64,000 nt of DNA from positions 1 to 64,000 of the forward strand of contig CAMVRS010000003.1 in the NCBI GenBank assembly GCA_947169935.1. Reading direction: 5' to 3'. Under the pieces are notes generated by a model. That model did not search any database. It saw nothing but the letters and a program-made list of their open reading frames with translations, and had not been told where the DNA came from. The position numbers and the translations under genes were made by a program. Every line of letters starts with the position of its first letter. Position 1 is the first letter of the stretch. Source of the DNA: an uncultured Lachnospiraceae bacterium (GTDB taxonomy: Bacteria > Bacillota > Clostridia > Lachnospirales > Lachnospiraceae). Shown here piece by piece: positions 51,901-59,434 of the stretch.

Positions 51901-53320
51901 TATGATGAAGGAGATAAGCGGCAAGGCTCCCCTTATACTTAAGGTTGATGAGAGCGACGCCCAGGGTCCCCTGCGCATACGTGTGAGAAGCTTTATCGAG
52001 ACCATACGCCGCAAGCGCAAATTAAACATTAAGGAAGAGGTGAAGCCGCTTCCCGATCCCTATCCCGTTAAGTTCACGAAGAAGGAACGCAAGATGCATA
52101 CGGTGCTGGTGCCCAATTCATCACATGCATTCAGCCGTATAATGTCTTCAGCATTCGCTTCGCAGAATATAAAGACTGTACCTCTGGGCGTGGGCCGCGG
52201 AGAAGCAGTGCGCCTGGGCAAGAGATTTACCCACAATGATATCTGCTTCCCTGCACAGATAGTAATAGGCGAGATACTGGAAGCACTTAACAGCGGTAAG
52301 TACGATACACATAATACTTCGGTGGCAATGGCCAAGTATCTGGGATGCTGCCGTCTGCCTCATTATGCGACCATACTGCGTAAGTCCCTGGATGATGCGG
52401 GCTATGATTATGTGCCCATCATGACAAATGACGATATCGACCTGCACGACATGCATCCCGGCTTTAAGATCAACATGACTTCGCTGCTGCGCATATCCGT
52501 ATGTCTGCCCATGATAGATACGCTGGAAGAGATGCTGCGAAAGATCCGCCCTTACGAAAAAGTGAAGGGCAGCGCGGATGCTGCATTTGAGATAGCGATG
52601 GACCAGCTCTGCGAAGGACTGGAAAAACACGGAACCTTCGGTGCGATGAGAGGCTTTAAGAAAGCGATGAAGACACTGAGCGCCGTGGATTACGACAGGT
52701 CTCATCCCAAGCCTACGGTACTTATAGTAGGTGAGTATCTGCTGAACTTCCATCCCGGTGCAAATGATGAGATAGAGCGCTATCTGGAAGATAACGGCTT
52801 TGAGATCATCGAAGCAAAGATGACCGACGTTATCCAGAAGTCCTACTTCTGCCAGGGCAAGCAGATCACGGAATTCAAGGTACATCGTGATAAGGCTACC
52901 CGCTTCTGGAGCAATGTGGCAAATAAGTTCTTTAACTTTGCACACTGGGTAACCGACAGGATCGCAAAGGATCAGGCCCTGCACGAGAAGGCAGTGCTAA
53001 TGGATGAGCTGGCAGTGGATTCGGATGATGTTATCCACCATACCTTTGATACCGGTGAAGGCATACTGATCCCTGCAGAGATAATCTACAATGCAAAACA
53101 CGGCTGCAAGAATTTTGTTATCCTTCAGCCCTTCGGCTGCCTGCCTAACCACGTTATAGGCCGCGGCGTATGTAAGAAACTTAAGGAGATGTTCCCGGAT
53201 ATAGAGCTGCTGCCGCTGGATTACGATCCCGACGTGAGCCGCGCGAACATTGAGAACCGTCTGCAGATGCTGATAATGAACCAGCGGACGGAAGAGGTTT
53301 CATCGGAAAACGGCAGGTAG
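48953..53320 (+). CDS. Giant 2-hydroxyacyl-CoA dehydratase activase-like protein (two BadF domains + DUF2229)
   Basis: A 1455-residue protein. Two BadF/BadG/HgdC ATPase modules lie at about 4-265 (GIDVGSTTTKIAI) and 328-590 (GIDSGSTTTKLVL); the first has GSCAGGTGAF and GRCGVF, the second CSSGCGSF and GSRCTVF, the cysteines that hold the bridging [4Fe-4S] cluster in HgdC. A CPYCTNHC cysteine cluster (about 625) is followed by DUF2229 and a HgdB-like C-terminal region. In HgdC, ATP hydrolysis drives a low-potential electron into the dehydratase. This multi-domain form is widespread in anaerobes; its exact substrate is not settled. It is preceded by a repeat and only a weak AAAGG before the ATG, and appears monocistronic. 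Confidence 0.9.
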   Translation: MSTNKIMVGIDVGSTTTKIAITKEGELTYHKYIRHFARQRESIINLLEEAKDELTGKDIIMCMTGSGARHLAEGLGVPFTQEVVANSLALKRIYHHIGTAIELGGQDAKIIFFKDDDNGEPQVFDMRMNGSCAGGTGAFIDEVATVLNIPATELNAAAERGSSVYDISGRCGVFAKTDIQALLNQGVKKEDIALSSYHAIAKQTIGGLSQGLEIKAPVAFEGGPLTFHPRLGKVFKERLELTDDDVIIPEHPEMMVAYGASLSIEELHQNAESRRVEDLIEGLKGLKNLDEKASEKGQRYFDSDSERAAFAKRHKKPDMPSYDPKKGEKLRVYLGIDSGSTTTKLVLMNEEEELIDSFYASNKGNPLDVAKKALLDMYDKYEKAGAELEIIAAASTGYGEFLFNKAFRTETHLVETVAHALAASHYFGEDTSFILDIGGQDMKAIWLEKGIITNIVVNEACSSGCGSFLENFAHTLNIKTEEIATAAFRSDAPAKLGSRCTVFMNSSIITEQRNGSQPDDIMAGLCRSIIENVFTKVIRVSNIDSLGKKIVVQGGTFQNDAVLRAMEQYVGREVTRAPYAGLMGAIGCALTAKETAAVKGFKGTFLSKKELQEFSYKQQANSPCPYCTNHCNRTILTFSSGESWVTNNRCEKGEVLGDPKDKATQQKIKDIVNKSDKPVNMYETRKRLQNMDYPFEQLLPDQNITIGIPRVLNFWEGMPFWSTFWKSLGFGFKTSPVSTRAIYENGIHAVPSDTECFPAKLVHGHIRELVKLKVDRIFMPEIVVMPSENKEETSFSRCALVKGYPIVIKNSDNPYKKYGVKFDSPYFYWYSDEDREKQLCDYMKETYNIEPSVTASAVEMAARAQKNYDTELKAAGKMVLEGVEKNDGFAVVLAGRPYHNDPLVNHELPELLVSMGVPVLTADSLPDLPDVELRKSRIDIVNNFHARMLGSSILAAQNDHLEYIQIVSFGCGHDAVLSDEIVRMMKEISGKAPLILKVDESDAQGPLRIRVRSFIETIRRKRKLNIKEEVKPLPDPYPVKFTKKERKMHTVLVPNSSHAFSRIMSSAFASQNIKTVPLGVGRGEAVRLGKRFTHNDICFPAQIVIGEILEALNSGKYDTHNTSVAMAKYLGCCRLPHYATILRKSLDDAGYDYVPIMTNDDIDLHDMHPGFKINMTSLLRISVCLPMIDTLEEMLRKIRPYEKVKGSADAAFEIAMDQLCEGLEKHGTFGAMRGFKKAMKTLSAVDYDRSHPKPTVLIVGEYLLNFHPGANDEIERYLEDNGFEIIEAKMTDVIQKSYFCQGKQITEFKVHRDKATRFWSNVANKFFNFAHWVTDRIAKDQALHEKAVLMDELAVDSDDVIHHTFDTGEGILIPAEIIYNAKHGCKNFVILQPFGCLPNHVIGRGVCKKLKEMFPDIELLPLDYDPDVSRANIENRLQMLIMNQRTEEVSSENGR

Positions 53321-53346
53321 TTCATCGGAAGCAGGAAGGCAGTCAG

Positions 53347-53432
53347 GATTCATCGTCGCTGCGCTCCTCTGAATGACAGGGTGACGGTAAGGGGCAACAG
53401 CCCTTGTCATCCTGAGCGAAGCGAAGGATCTT
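53347..53432. repeat. Dispersed palindromic repeat (inverted pair with spacer)
   Basis: Left arm 53347-53379 (TCGCTGCGCTCCTCTGAATG and ACAG) and right arm 53406-53432 (GTCATCCTGAGCGAAGCGAA and GGATCTT) are inverted around a 26-base spacer between the activase and patatin genes. Confidence 0.7.
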
Positions 53433-53512
53433 GAAAGAGTGCATTGAGAGACTGAATGCCAGGGCAGCAGTACGGTGCCATTATAAAAGACTGAATCAGG
53501 AGATAGAACAAC

Positions 53513-54373
53513 ATGGAAATGATAAAAGCAGGCCTTATACTTGAAGGCGGCGGTATGCGCGGCGCGTACACCGCAGGAATACTGGACTTTTTTATGGAGA
53601 AGGAGCTGTGGTTCGATCACAGCTACGGCGTATCGGCCGGAGCCTGCCACCTATGCAGCTATATCTCAAAGCAGCCGGGCAGGGCTTTCAGGGTAGCGAT
53701 AAACTATCTTGATGATGAAAACTACTGCAGCATGAAAAGCTTTATGACCACAGGTGATCTTTTTAATGTAAAGATGTGTTACGACACTATCCCCAATGAG
53801 CTGGATCCCTATGATTATGACACTGCGGATAAGTGGCCCGGCAAGGCTTATGCAGTTGCTACCAATATAGAGACCGGTAAGGCCGAATATCTGCGCATGG
53901 AGAATATGAGAAAGGGGATCACCGCCGTACAGGCGTCCGCATCCCTTCCGCTGGTGTCGCGGAATGTGGAATATAACGGAAAGCTGTATCTTGACGGAGG
54001 CATGGCAGATTCGATACCGCTGCGGCATTCCATGCGTGACGGGAATAAGAAGAATGTGGTGGTCCTCACCAGACCCATAGAATATAGAAAGAAGCCACAG
54101 TCCATCGCTAACCGCCAGATGATGCTGATGAAGTATCCCAAGTATCCGGGACTTCGAAGAGCTATGGAACGCAGACATATAGTCTATAACAAGACTCTTG
54201 ACGCCATTGAACGTCTCGAAGCGGAAGGAAGGATATTTGTCTTCCGCCCCGAGAAGCTGGTGGATATCGAACGTATCGAAAAAGATCCTAAGAAACTTAA
54301 AGTACTTTATCTTCAGGGCTATCATGATGCAGCCATAAATTACGAGCTGCTTATGGAATATCTGAATAAGTAA
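53513..54373 (+). CDS. Patatin-like phospholipase
   Basis: A 286-residue patatin-family hydrolase of the YjjU/RssA type. The oxyanion loop is GGGMRG (near residues 13-18), the nucleophile S41 lies in G-V-S-A-G, and the catalytic aspartate is D161 in D-G-G-M-A-D. These form the Ser-Asp dyad of patatins, which hydrolyse acyl ester bonds in lipids. There is no signal peptide, so it is probably cytoplasmic or membrane-peripheral. AGGAG precedes the ATG by about 10 bases. Substrate unknown. Confidence 0.9.
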   Translation: MEMIKAGLILEGGGMRGAYTAGILDFFMEKELWFDHSYGVSAGACHLCSYISKQPGRAFRVAINYLDDENYCSMKSFMTTGDLFNVKMCYDTIPNELDPYDYDTADKWPGKAYAVATNIETGKAEYLRMENMRKGITAVQASASLPLVSRNVEYNGKLYLDGGMADSIPLRHSMRDGNKKNVVVLTRPIEYRKKPQSIANRQMMLMKYPKYPGLRRAMERRHIVYNKTLDAIERLEAEGRIFVFRPEKLVDIERIEKDPKKLKVLYLQGYHDAAINYELLMEYLNK

Positions 54374-54415
54374 CGGATATGAAGCAGCCGCTTAGACAGA
54401 AAGACGAGGGACATA

Positions 54416-55381
54416 ATGAAAAAGAAATTAAAGTATTTTATTGCAGCAGCGGTAATGTTGTTTGTGTTGGGAGGGTGCGCACAGGCGGCGCCTGCGCAGA
54501 ATGACACACAGGTGCGTGTCGGTTCATTAAAAGGTCCTACTTCTATAGGGCTTGTCAAACTCATCCACGAACAGGAGAATAATCCTTATACCTTTACGAT
54601 GGAGACCCAGGCGGATGTGATCATCGCGGGTATGGCATCAGGGGATCTGGATATCGCGCTTATCCCTGCCAATGTGGCAAGCGTACTGTATAAGAAAACA
54701 AACGGCGGTATCGAGGTCATCGATATCAATACCCTGGGTGTTCTTTATATGGTAAGCGGAAATGCCGATATCGCATCTTTGGAGGATCTGGCGGGTAAGA
54801 CCGTATATACGACCGGTGCCGGAAGCACACCCGAATATGTATTGCGTTATCTCCTTTCCGAAAAAGGTTTAAGTGACAGTGTGAAGATAGAGTTCAAATC
54901 AGAGGCTGCCGAAGTGGCGGCACAGCTTGCAGCAGATCCTTCCTGTGTGGGTATGCTTCCCCAGCCTTTCGTGACAGCAGCACTTGCACAGAACGACCAG
55001 CTTTCCATAGTCATGGATATGACGAAAGAATGGGATGCCCTGAATAACGGATCGCGTCTTCTTACCGGCGTAACTGTTGTTAGAAAAGCTTTTCTTGAAG
55101 AAAATAAAGAAGCCGTTTTGAGCTTCTTAAAGGACCATGAGGACAGTGTGGATTTTGTTAATACACAGACCGAAACTGCTGCGGAGTACACTGCGGAAGC
55201 CGGCATTATCGAAAAAGCGCCGGTAGCACAGAAAGCAATTCCTTTCTGCAATATCGTATGCATAAGCGGCAGTGAGATGAAGGATGCTTTATCGGGATAT
55301 CTGCAGATCCTTTTTGAACAGGACCCCGCTTCGGTGGGCGGCCAGCTCCCTGCGGATGATTTCTACGGAATTATCGAGTGA
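54416..55381 (+). CDS. ABC transporter substrate-binding lipoprotein (NMT1/SsuA-like)
   Basis: A 321-residue lipoprotein: signal peptide with lipobox L-G-G-C (cysteine near residue 21), then a type II periplasmic-binding fold. Segments VRVGSLKGPTSIGLVKLI, DIALIPANVASVLYK and LLTGVTVVRKAFLEEN match the NMT1/SsuA/ThiY family, which captures nitrate, sulfonates, thiamine precursors or similar small anions and pyrimidines. The ligand cannot be assigned; no thiamine or other riboswitch is evident upstream. GAGGGAC lies about 5-6 bases before the ATG. The next gene starts within its stop codon. Confidence 0.88.
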   Translation: MKKKLKYFIAAAVMLFVLGGCAQAAPAQNDTQVRVGSLKGPTSIGLVKLIHEQENNPYTFTMETQADVIIAGMASGDLDIALIPANVASVLYKKTNGGIEVIDINTLGVLYMVSGNADIASLEDLAGKTVYTTGAGSTPEYVLRYLLSEKGLSDSVKIEFKSEAAEVAAQLAADPSCVGMLPQPFVTAALAQNDQLSIVMDMTKEWDALNNGSRLLTGVTVVRKAFLEENKEAVLSFLKDHEDSVDFVNTQTETAAEYTAEAGIIEKAPVAQKAIPFCNIVCISGSEMKDALSGYLQILFEQDPASVGGQLPADDFYGIIE

Positions 55382-56769
55382 AGGATAAATGGATAAAAAA
55401 AACAGTGATCCTGCTTTTCTGGATCCTGCTATGGCAGCTTGCGGCACTGCTTGTAAGTAACCCCATATATTTTGCGTCACCTGTTGAGACGCTCAGGGAG
55501 CTTGCGGTACAGGGAGTTACGGCTGCCTTCTGGCAGGGCGTGGCAGGATCTCTTTTTCGTATAGCAGGAGGTTTCTTCATTGCCTCCGTTGCTGCATTTC
55601 TTTTGGCTTTTGCGGCTTACCTTATCCCGTTGACAGATGATATACTCCGCCCCTTTGTGATGTTTTTAAAATCGGTTCCTGTTGCAGCGGTAGTGGTTAT
55701 ACTGCTTATATGGTGGGGATCGGAACACCTGGTACTTTGTATAAGCTTTATGGTGGTCTTTCCGAATATCTATGAAAACGTACTCACAGGGCTTAAAAAG
55801 ACCGATCCCCGGCTTTTGGAAATGGCTAAGGTGTTCGGGATACGTCCGGGAGCTGAGTTTTTCTGGATATACAGGGAAGCTTACCGGCCCTATCTGTTAT
55901 CGGCCATGTCCGTATCCCTGGGTATGGCTTTTAAATCCGGGATAGCAGCCGAAGTGATAGGTCTGCCCGCAGGCAGTATAGGAGAGCGGCTTTACAGGGA
56001 TAAGATCTATCTGAATACTGCAGGGGTTTTTGCCTGGATAATCGTGATACTGCTCATAAGCTTTGTGACGGAGAGAATCATTATTTCCGTATTCCGAATG
56101 TTGTCGGGTATTCCTTCATCCTGTCCGAAAGAGATACATATCAGACCGGCGAAAAAAGATACGGCGTATCGTTCCGGAGAGGGGGATGCTAAGTGTGATC
56201 CGGGGGCGGATATTGTGGTTGAAGGTCTGAAAAAAGCTTATCATGACAGGATCGTAGTCGACAGCTCTTTCAGACTGAAAGCCGGCGGCATGTATTACCT
56301 GAATGCCCCTTCCGGAAGCGGAAAGACCACACTGCTTCGACTGCTTGCGGGGATCGAAAAAGCGGATGAAGGAAAGATAAACTGCGGAAAAGTAAGCATG
56401 GTATTTCAGGAAGACAGGCTGGTAGAAAATGCCAATGCGCTGCGTAACCTGGAACTGGCAGGATGCGTGGGCGATCTGGCGAAAGAGATCGGGAAGGTCC
56501 TGCCGGAGACTGTGTTTGATACACCTGCCGGAAAACTAAGCGGGGGTGAAAAGCGCAGGCTCTCAATATTGCGGGCAATGCTGCATCCTTCGGAGGTCCT
56601 GCTTATGGACGAGCCCTTTGCAGGACTCGATGATGATACAAAGCAGCGGATGAAAGAATATATAAAAAACAACAGGAACGGCCGGACTATATTGATCGCC
56701 GGGCACGATCCTGTTGAAGAAACAAATGATATGGAAAGAGTAGAGCTGATAAACGCAGATTCTCTGTAA
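55378..56769 (+). CDS. ABC importer: permease and ATP-binding domains fused
   Basis: A 463-residue fusion. Residues about 1-245 form a BPD-type permease of the SsuC/TauC family (six hydrophobic segments; the EAA loop near E-A-Y-R-P-Y-L-L-S-A-M-S and following). Residues about 280-463 are the ABC ATPase: Walker A APSGSGKTT near 309-317, Q-loop VFQED, signature LSGGEKRRLSIL, Walker B LLMDEPFAGLD and H-loop AGHDP. Usually these are two genes. The ATPase part is short (about 185 residues). Start is GTG 55378, overlapping the TGA of the binding-protein gene by 4 bases, so expression is coupled. It converges on the lipoprotein gene at 56771 with a 1-base gap. Confidence 0.88.
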   Translation: MKDKWIKKTVILLFWILLWQLAALLVSNPIYFASPVETLRELAVQGVTAAFWQGVAGSLFRIAGGFFIASVAAFLLAFAAYLIPLTDDILRPFVMFLKSVPVAAVVVILLIWWGSEHLVLCISFMVVFPNIYENVLTGLKKTDPRLLEMAKVFGIRPGAEFFWIYREAYRPYLLSAMSVSLGMAFKSGIAAEVIGLPAGSIGERLYRDKIYLNTAGVFAWIIVILLISFVTERIIISVFRMLSGIPSSCPKEIHIRPAKKDTAYRSGEGDAKCDPGADIVVEGLKKAYHDRIVVDSSFRLKAGGMYYLNAPSGSGKTTLLRLLAGIEKADEGKINCGKVSMVFQEDRLVENANALRNLELAGCVGDLAKEIGKVLPETVFDTPAGKLSGGEKRRLSILRAMLHPSEVLLMDEPFAGLDDDTKQRMKEYIKNNRNGRTILIAGHDPVEETNDMERVELINADSL

Positions 56770-56770
56770 T

Positions 56771-58276
56771 TTATCTGCTCTTTGAAAGTGAAGCTTCCTC
56801 TGCGATGACATCTCTGAATCCGGGAGCAAACTTCATGTCGATAACATTGTAGCCGGTATTGTTCATATAGAATTCGCCCTCTGCGAATACGGTATTTCCG
56901 CTGTTGCCTGCCTGTGTATGAAGACGCAGGTAAACGCCTCCGGGTTCGCCGGCAACTACGCAGTGACCGCCAAACTGCCAGGTTCCGTCGTCTTCATAGT
57001 AGTTCCAGTTACCCTTATCATCAAATTCTATGCCTGAACCCTTCTCGGTAAGCCAGGTTCCCACGATCTCGGGATCGATATAGGGATCGCTGTAGTAGAA
57101 GATCACATTACCCCCGGTATTCATTGCCATTGTTCCGTCCTCATCATAGACCAGGACAGGCATAAAAACATCGCCGTTTTCGTCCAGCAGGTTGTATGCA
57201 TTATAACCGGCGCTGCCGCCGTTGCCTTCTTCCCAGGTACCGCTGAGATTGTCGAGTTCCGATAAGGAACCGTCAATAAGATAGGAAGGCATGGACTCAA
57301 CAGCCAGCCAGGTACCGTCCTCGAATATCTCATAGCTCCTTACGCTCATATTTACATAGCTTCTGAGATTCCAGGATCCTACGATGGGTTCGTCGGCTTT
57401 GGAAGCAACCGAACTGCTGCTGTTGCCGCCGCTCTGAGCGGAAGAAGTGCCTTTATAATATCCTATGGGCATGAAGGTTAAGGGTTTCACCTCAAAAGCT
57501 TCGACCGCATCCATAAATTCAGAAACGCTTACATCCAGCTTTTCGGAAACGTCGGGATCGGTGACGCCGGTATTATTGTGGTAATATGCTATATCGCCGT
57601 TCTCATCTGTGGTGAAGTAAAAGTCATCCCAGATCTGCTCGGTTCCGTCGGCGCTTAAGTGGAACTGGCCGTAAGAGGAATACATTGCACCGTTGGAGCC
57701 GGTATTATAGAACTTTCCGTCGCCCATCCAGCGCTGGGAATTACGCGCCCAGCCCTCAAAAACACTCACGGGCTTATCGTCTGCACAGGTATAAGCATCA
57801 TATATATATGCGCTTCCGCTTTTATCCATCTCGTCATAAGCACCGATCTCGCCTATCAGCAGCTCTGGAACGCCGTCGCCGCTTATGTCCGCTATCATGT
57901 ATCCGATGCTGTTAAGAAGCAGGTTTTTGTCACCGTACATGCATCTTTCCATGATACCGGTGGACAGATAGCTGTAATCTTTATCAAAGTCGTAACCGTC
58001 GCGGACAGCTTCAAGAACCTCTTCGAGTATGGGGGCGTAGATCGCGTCATAATCGGGCTTGGCTGCAGAGGTGTTATCCGGCTCCGGTGTGGGAGCTTCC
58101 TCAGTGGGCGTTTCTTCGACTGCCTTGGTGGGGGTAGGAGTTTCCTCATCCTCCTCATCATCTTCATAATGATCTCTTCCGGAGGGACTGCTGCTGTCGC
58201 AGGCTGCAAGCGAAAACGTTAACGGCAGCACAACAAGAAGCCCCAGTCCTCTGTTCCATAAGTTTTTCTTTTTCAT
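56771..58276 (-). CDS. Hypothetical lipoprotein with calcium-binding-like loop
   Basis: A 501-residue lipoprotein: signal peptide, lipobox L-A-A-C (near residue 26), an acidic Thr/Pro/Glu linker (about 30-75) and an exterior part. ISGDGVPELLIGEIGAYDEM resembles an FG-GAP/VCBS-like or EF-type D-x-[S/D]-G-D-G-x-P-E-L loop. The last about 200 residues contain two lipocalin-like or META-like beta units beginning PIVGSWNLRS and PEIVGTWLTEKG. No enzyme motif. A fully consensus promoter is found upstream on the same strand (58327-58355). Confidence 0.75.
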   Translation of the reverse strand: MKKKNLWNRGLGLLVVLPLTFSLAACDSSSPSGRDHYEDDEEDEETPTPTKAVEETPTEEAPTPEPDNTSAAKPDYDAIYAPILEEVLEAVRDGYDFDKDYSYLSTGIMERCMYGDKNLLLNSIGYMIADISGDGVPELLIGEIGAYDEMDKSGSAYIYDAYTCADDKPVSVFEGWARNSQRWMGDGKFYNTGSNGAMYSSYGQFHLSADGTEQIWDDFYFTTDENGDIAYYHNNTGVTDPDVSEKLDVSVSEFMDAVEAFEVKPLTFMPIGYYKGTSSAQSGGNSSSSVASKADEPIVGSWNLRSYVNMSVRSYEIFEDGTWLAVESMPSYLIDGSLSELDNLSGTWEEGNGGSAGYNAYNLLDENGDVFMPVLVYDEDGTMAMNTGGNVIFYYSDPYIDPEIVGTWLTEKGSGIEFDDKGNWNYYEDDGTWQFGGHCVVAGEPGGVYLRLHTQAGNSGNTVFAEGEFYMNNTGYNVIDMKFAPGFRDVIAEEASLSKSR

Positions 58277-58326
58277 AATCTCTCCCTTATAAGTGCTGTG
58301 GTCCTGATGACCGTTTCGATTTCGTA

Positions 58327-58355
58327 ATTATAATAATTCTGCGCTATACTGTCAA
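58327..58355 (-). promoter_or_regulatory. Consensus promoter of lipoprotein gene (minus strand)
   Basis: Read on the minus strand: TTGACA (58355-58350), 17-base spacer, TATAAT (58332-58327), both perfect consensus. The transcription start would lie about 45 bases before the ATG. Confidence 0.7.
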
Positions 58356-58385
58356 ATATCAGGGGCCCGGAGGGTCCGGCTAAAC

Positions 58386-58414
58386 TTGCGGGATAACTGT
58401 GCTGATAGTATAAT
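58386..58414 (+). promoter_or_regulatory. Promoter of DUF1848 gene
   Basis: TTGCGG, 17-base spacer, TATAAT, about 45 bases before the ATG at 58460. It diverges from the minus-strand promoter 30 bases away. Confidence 0.55.
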
Positions 58415-58459
58415 GATGCCTGGGTTAAAAGCTCATACGCAGAGCATAGGAGGAAATAC

Positions 58460-59401
58460 ATGATAATCAGTGCCAGCAGAAAAACAGATATTCCGGCTTT
58501 TTATTCGGAGTGGTTCATAAGAAGGATACAGGAAGGCTTTGTATACAGCCGCAATCCGCTGAATGCGCACCAGATCAGCAAGATACCGCTGAATCCCGAG
58601 GTGGTGGACTGCATAGTATTCTGGACCAAGAATCCCATACCCATGATACCGCGCCTGGATGAGCTTAAGGATTATAAATATTATTTCCAGTTTACCCTTA
58701 CCGGATACGGAAAGGATATGGAAGCCAATCTTCCCGATAAGAAGAAAAAACTGATCCCGGCGTTTATCGAACTGTCGGAGAAGATAGGGCCGGAAAAGGT
58801 GATATGGCGTTACGATCCCATTGCGATAAATGAAAGATATACTGCGGATTATCACCTGACGGCATTCTCCGAGATAGCGGCGGCGCTTAAAGGACATACG
58901 GAGAAATGTGTCATAAGTTTCGTGGACTTTTATCAGAAGATCCAGAAGAATATGAAAGATATGAATATCCGCGAAGAAAGCGTTGAGTCCATGACGGATC
59001 TGGCACGGAAGATGCATGACATTACGGTAGAGAACAACATGGTGCTGGCAACCTGCGCAGAGAAGATAGATCTGGCAGCCATAGGCATCGAGCATAACGC
59101 CTGCATAGATCAGGGCGTGATCGAGCGTATCTGCGGCGGGAAGATAAAGGTAAAGAAAGATCCCTCGCAAAGGGCAGAATGCCAGTGTGTTGAGAGCCGT
59201 GAGATAGGCACTTACAATACCTGCGGCAACGGCTGCAGATACTGCTATGCAAATTTCAGTCCGGAGAAGGTGAAGGAGAGCATGGCTAAATATGATCCCG
59301 CATCGCCTATCCTGTGCGATACGGTAAATGAAAAAGCCGGTGATGTAATACATGAAGTAAAGGCGAGATCACTGCTGGATAAGCAGATTTCTTTCATATA
59401 A
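58460..59401 (+). CDS. DUF1848 domain-containing protein
   Basis: A 313-residue protein matching DUF1848: start IISASRKTDIPAFYSEWF, FWTKNP(I/M) near residue 54, VIWRYDPI near 114, and a C-terminal cysteine cluster TCGNGCRYCYANF at about residues 253-265. The cluster looks like a radical-SAM-type CxxxCxxC placed at the C-terminal end, and the N-terminal part fits a TIM barrel; the family is of unknown activity. GGAGG precedes the ATG by about 9 bases. Divergent from the lipoprotein gene at 56771. Confidence 0.85.
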   Translation: MIISASRKTDIPAFYSEWFIRRIQEGFVYSRNPLNAHQISKIPLNPEVVDCIVFWTKNPIPMIPRLDELKDYKYYFQFTLTGYGKDMEANLPDKKKKLIPAFIELSEKIGPEKVIWRYDPIAINERYTADYHLTAFSEIAAALKGHTEKCVISFVDFYQKIQKNMKDMNIREESVESMTDLARKMHDITVENNMVLATCAEKIDLAAIGIEHNACIDQGVIERICGGKIKVKKDPSQRAECQCVESREIGTYNTCGNGCRYCYANFSPEKVKESMAKYDPASPILCDTVNEKAGDVIHEVKARSLLDKQISFI

Positions 59402-59434
59402 TAAAAAAGTTAAAGTTTATATTCGGAGGGGATT

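Noticed and set aside
54374..54415. Thiamine or other riboswitch before the ABC importer
   Set aside because: Only 42 bases separate it from the patatin gene, and no riboswitch core sequence is seen.
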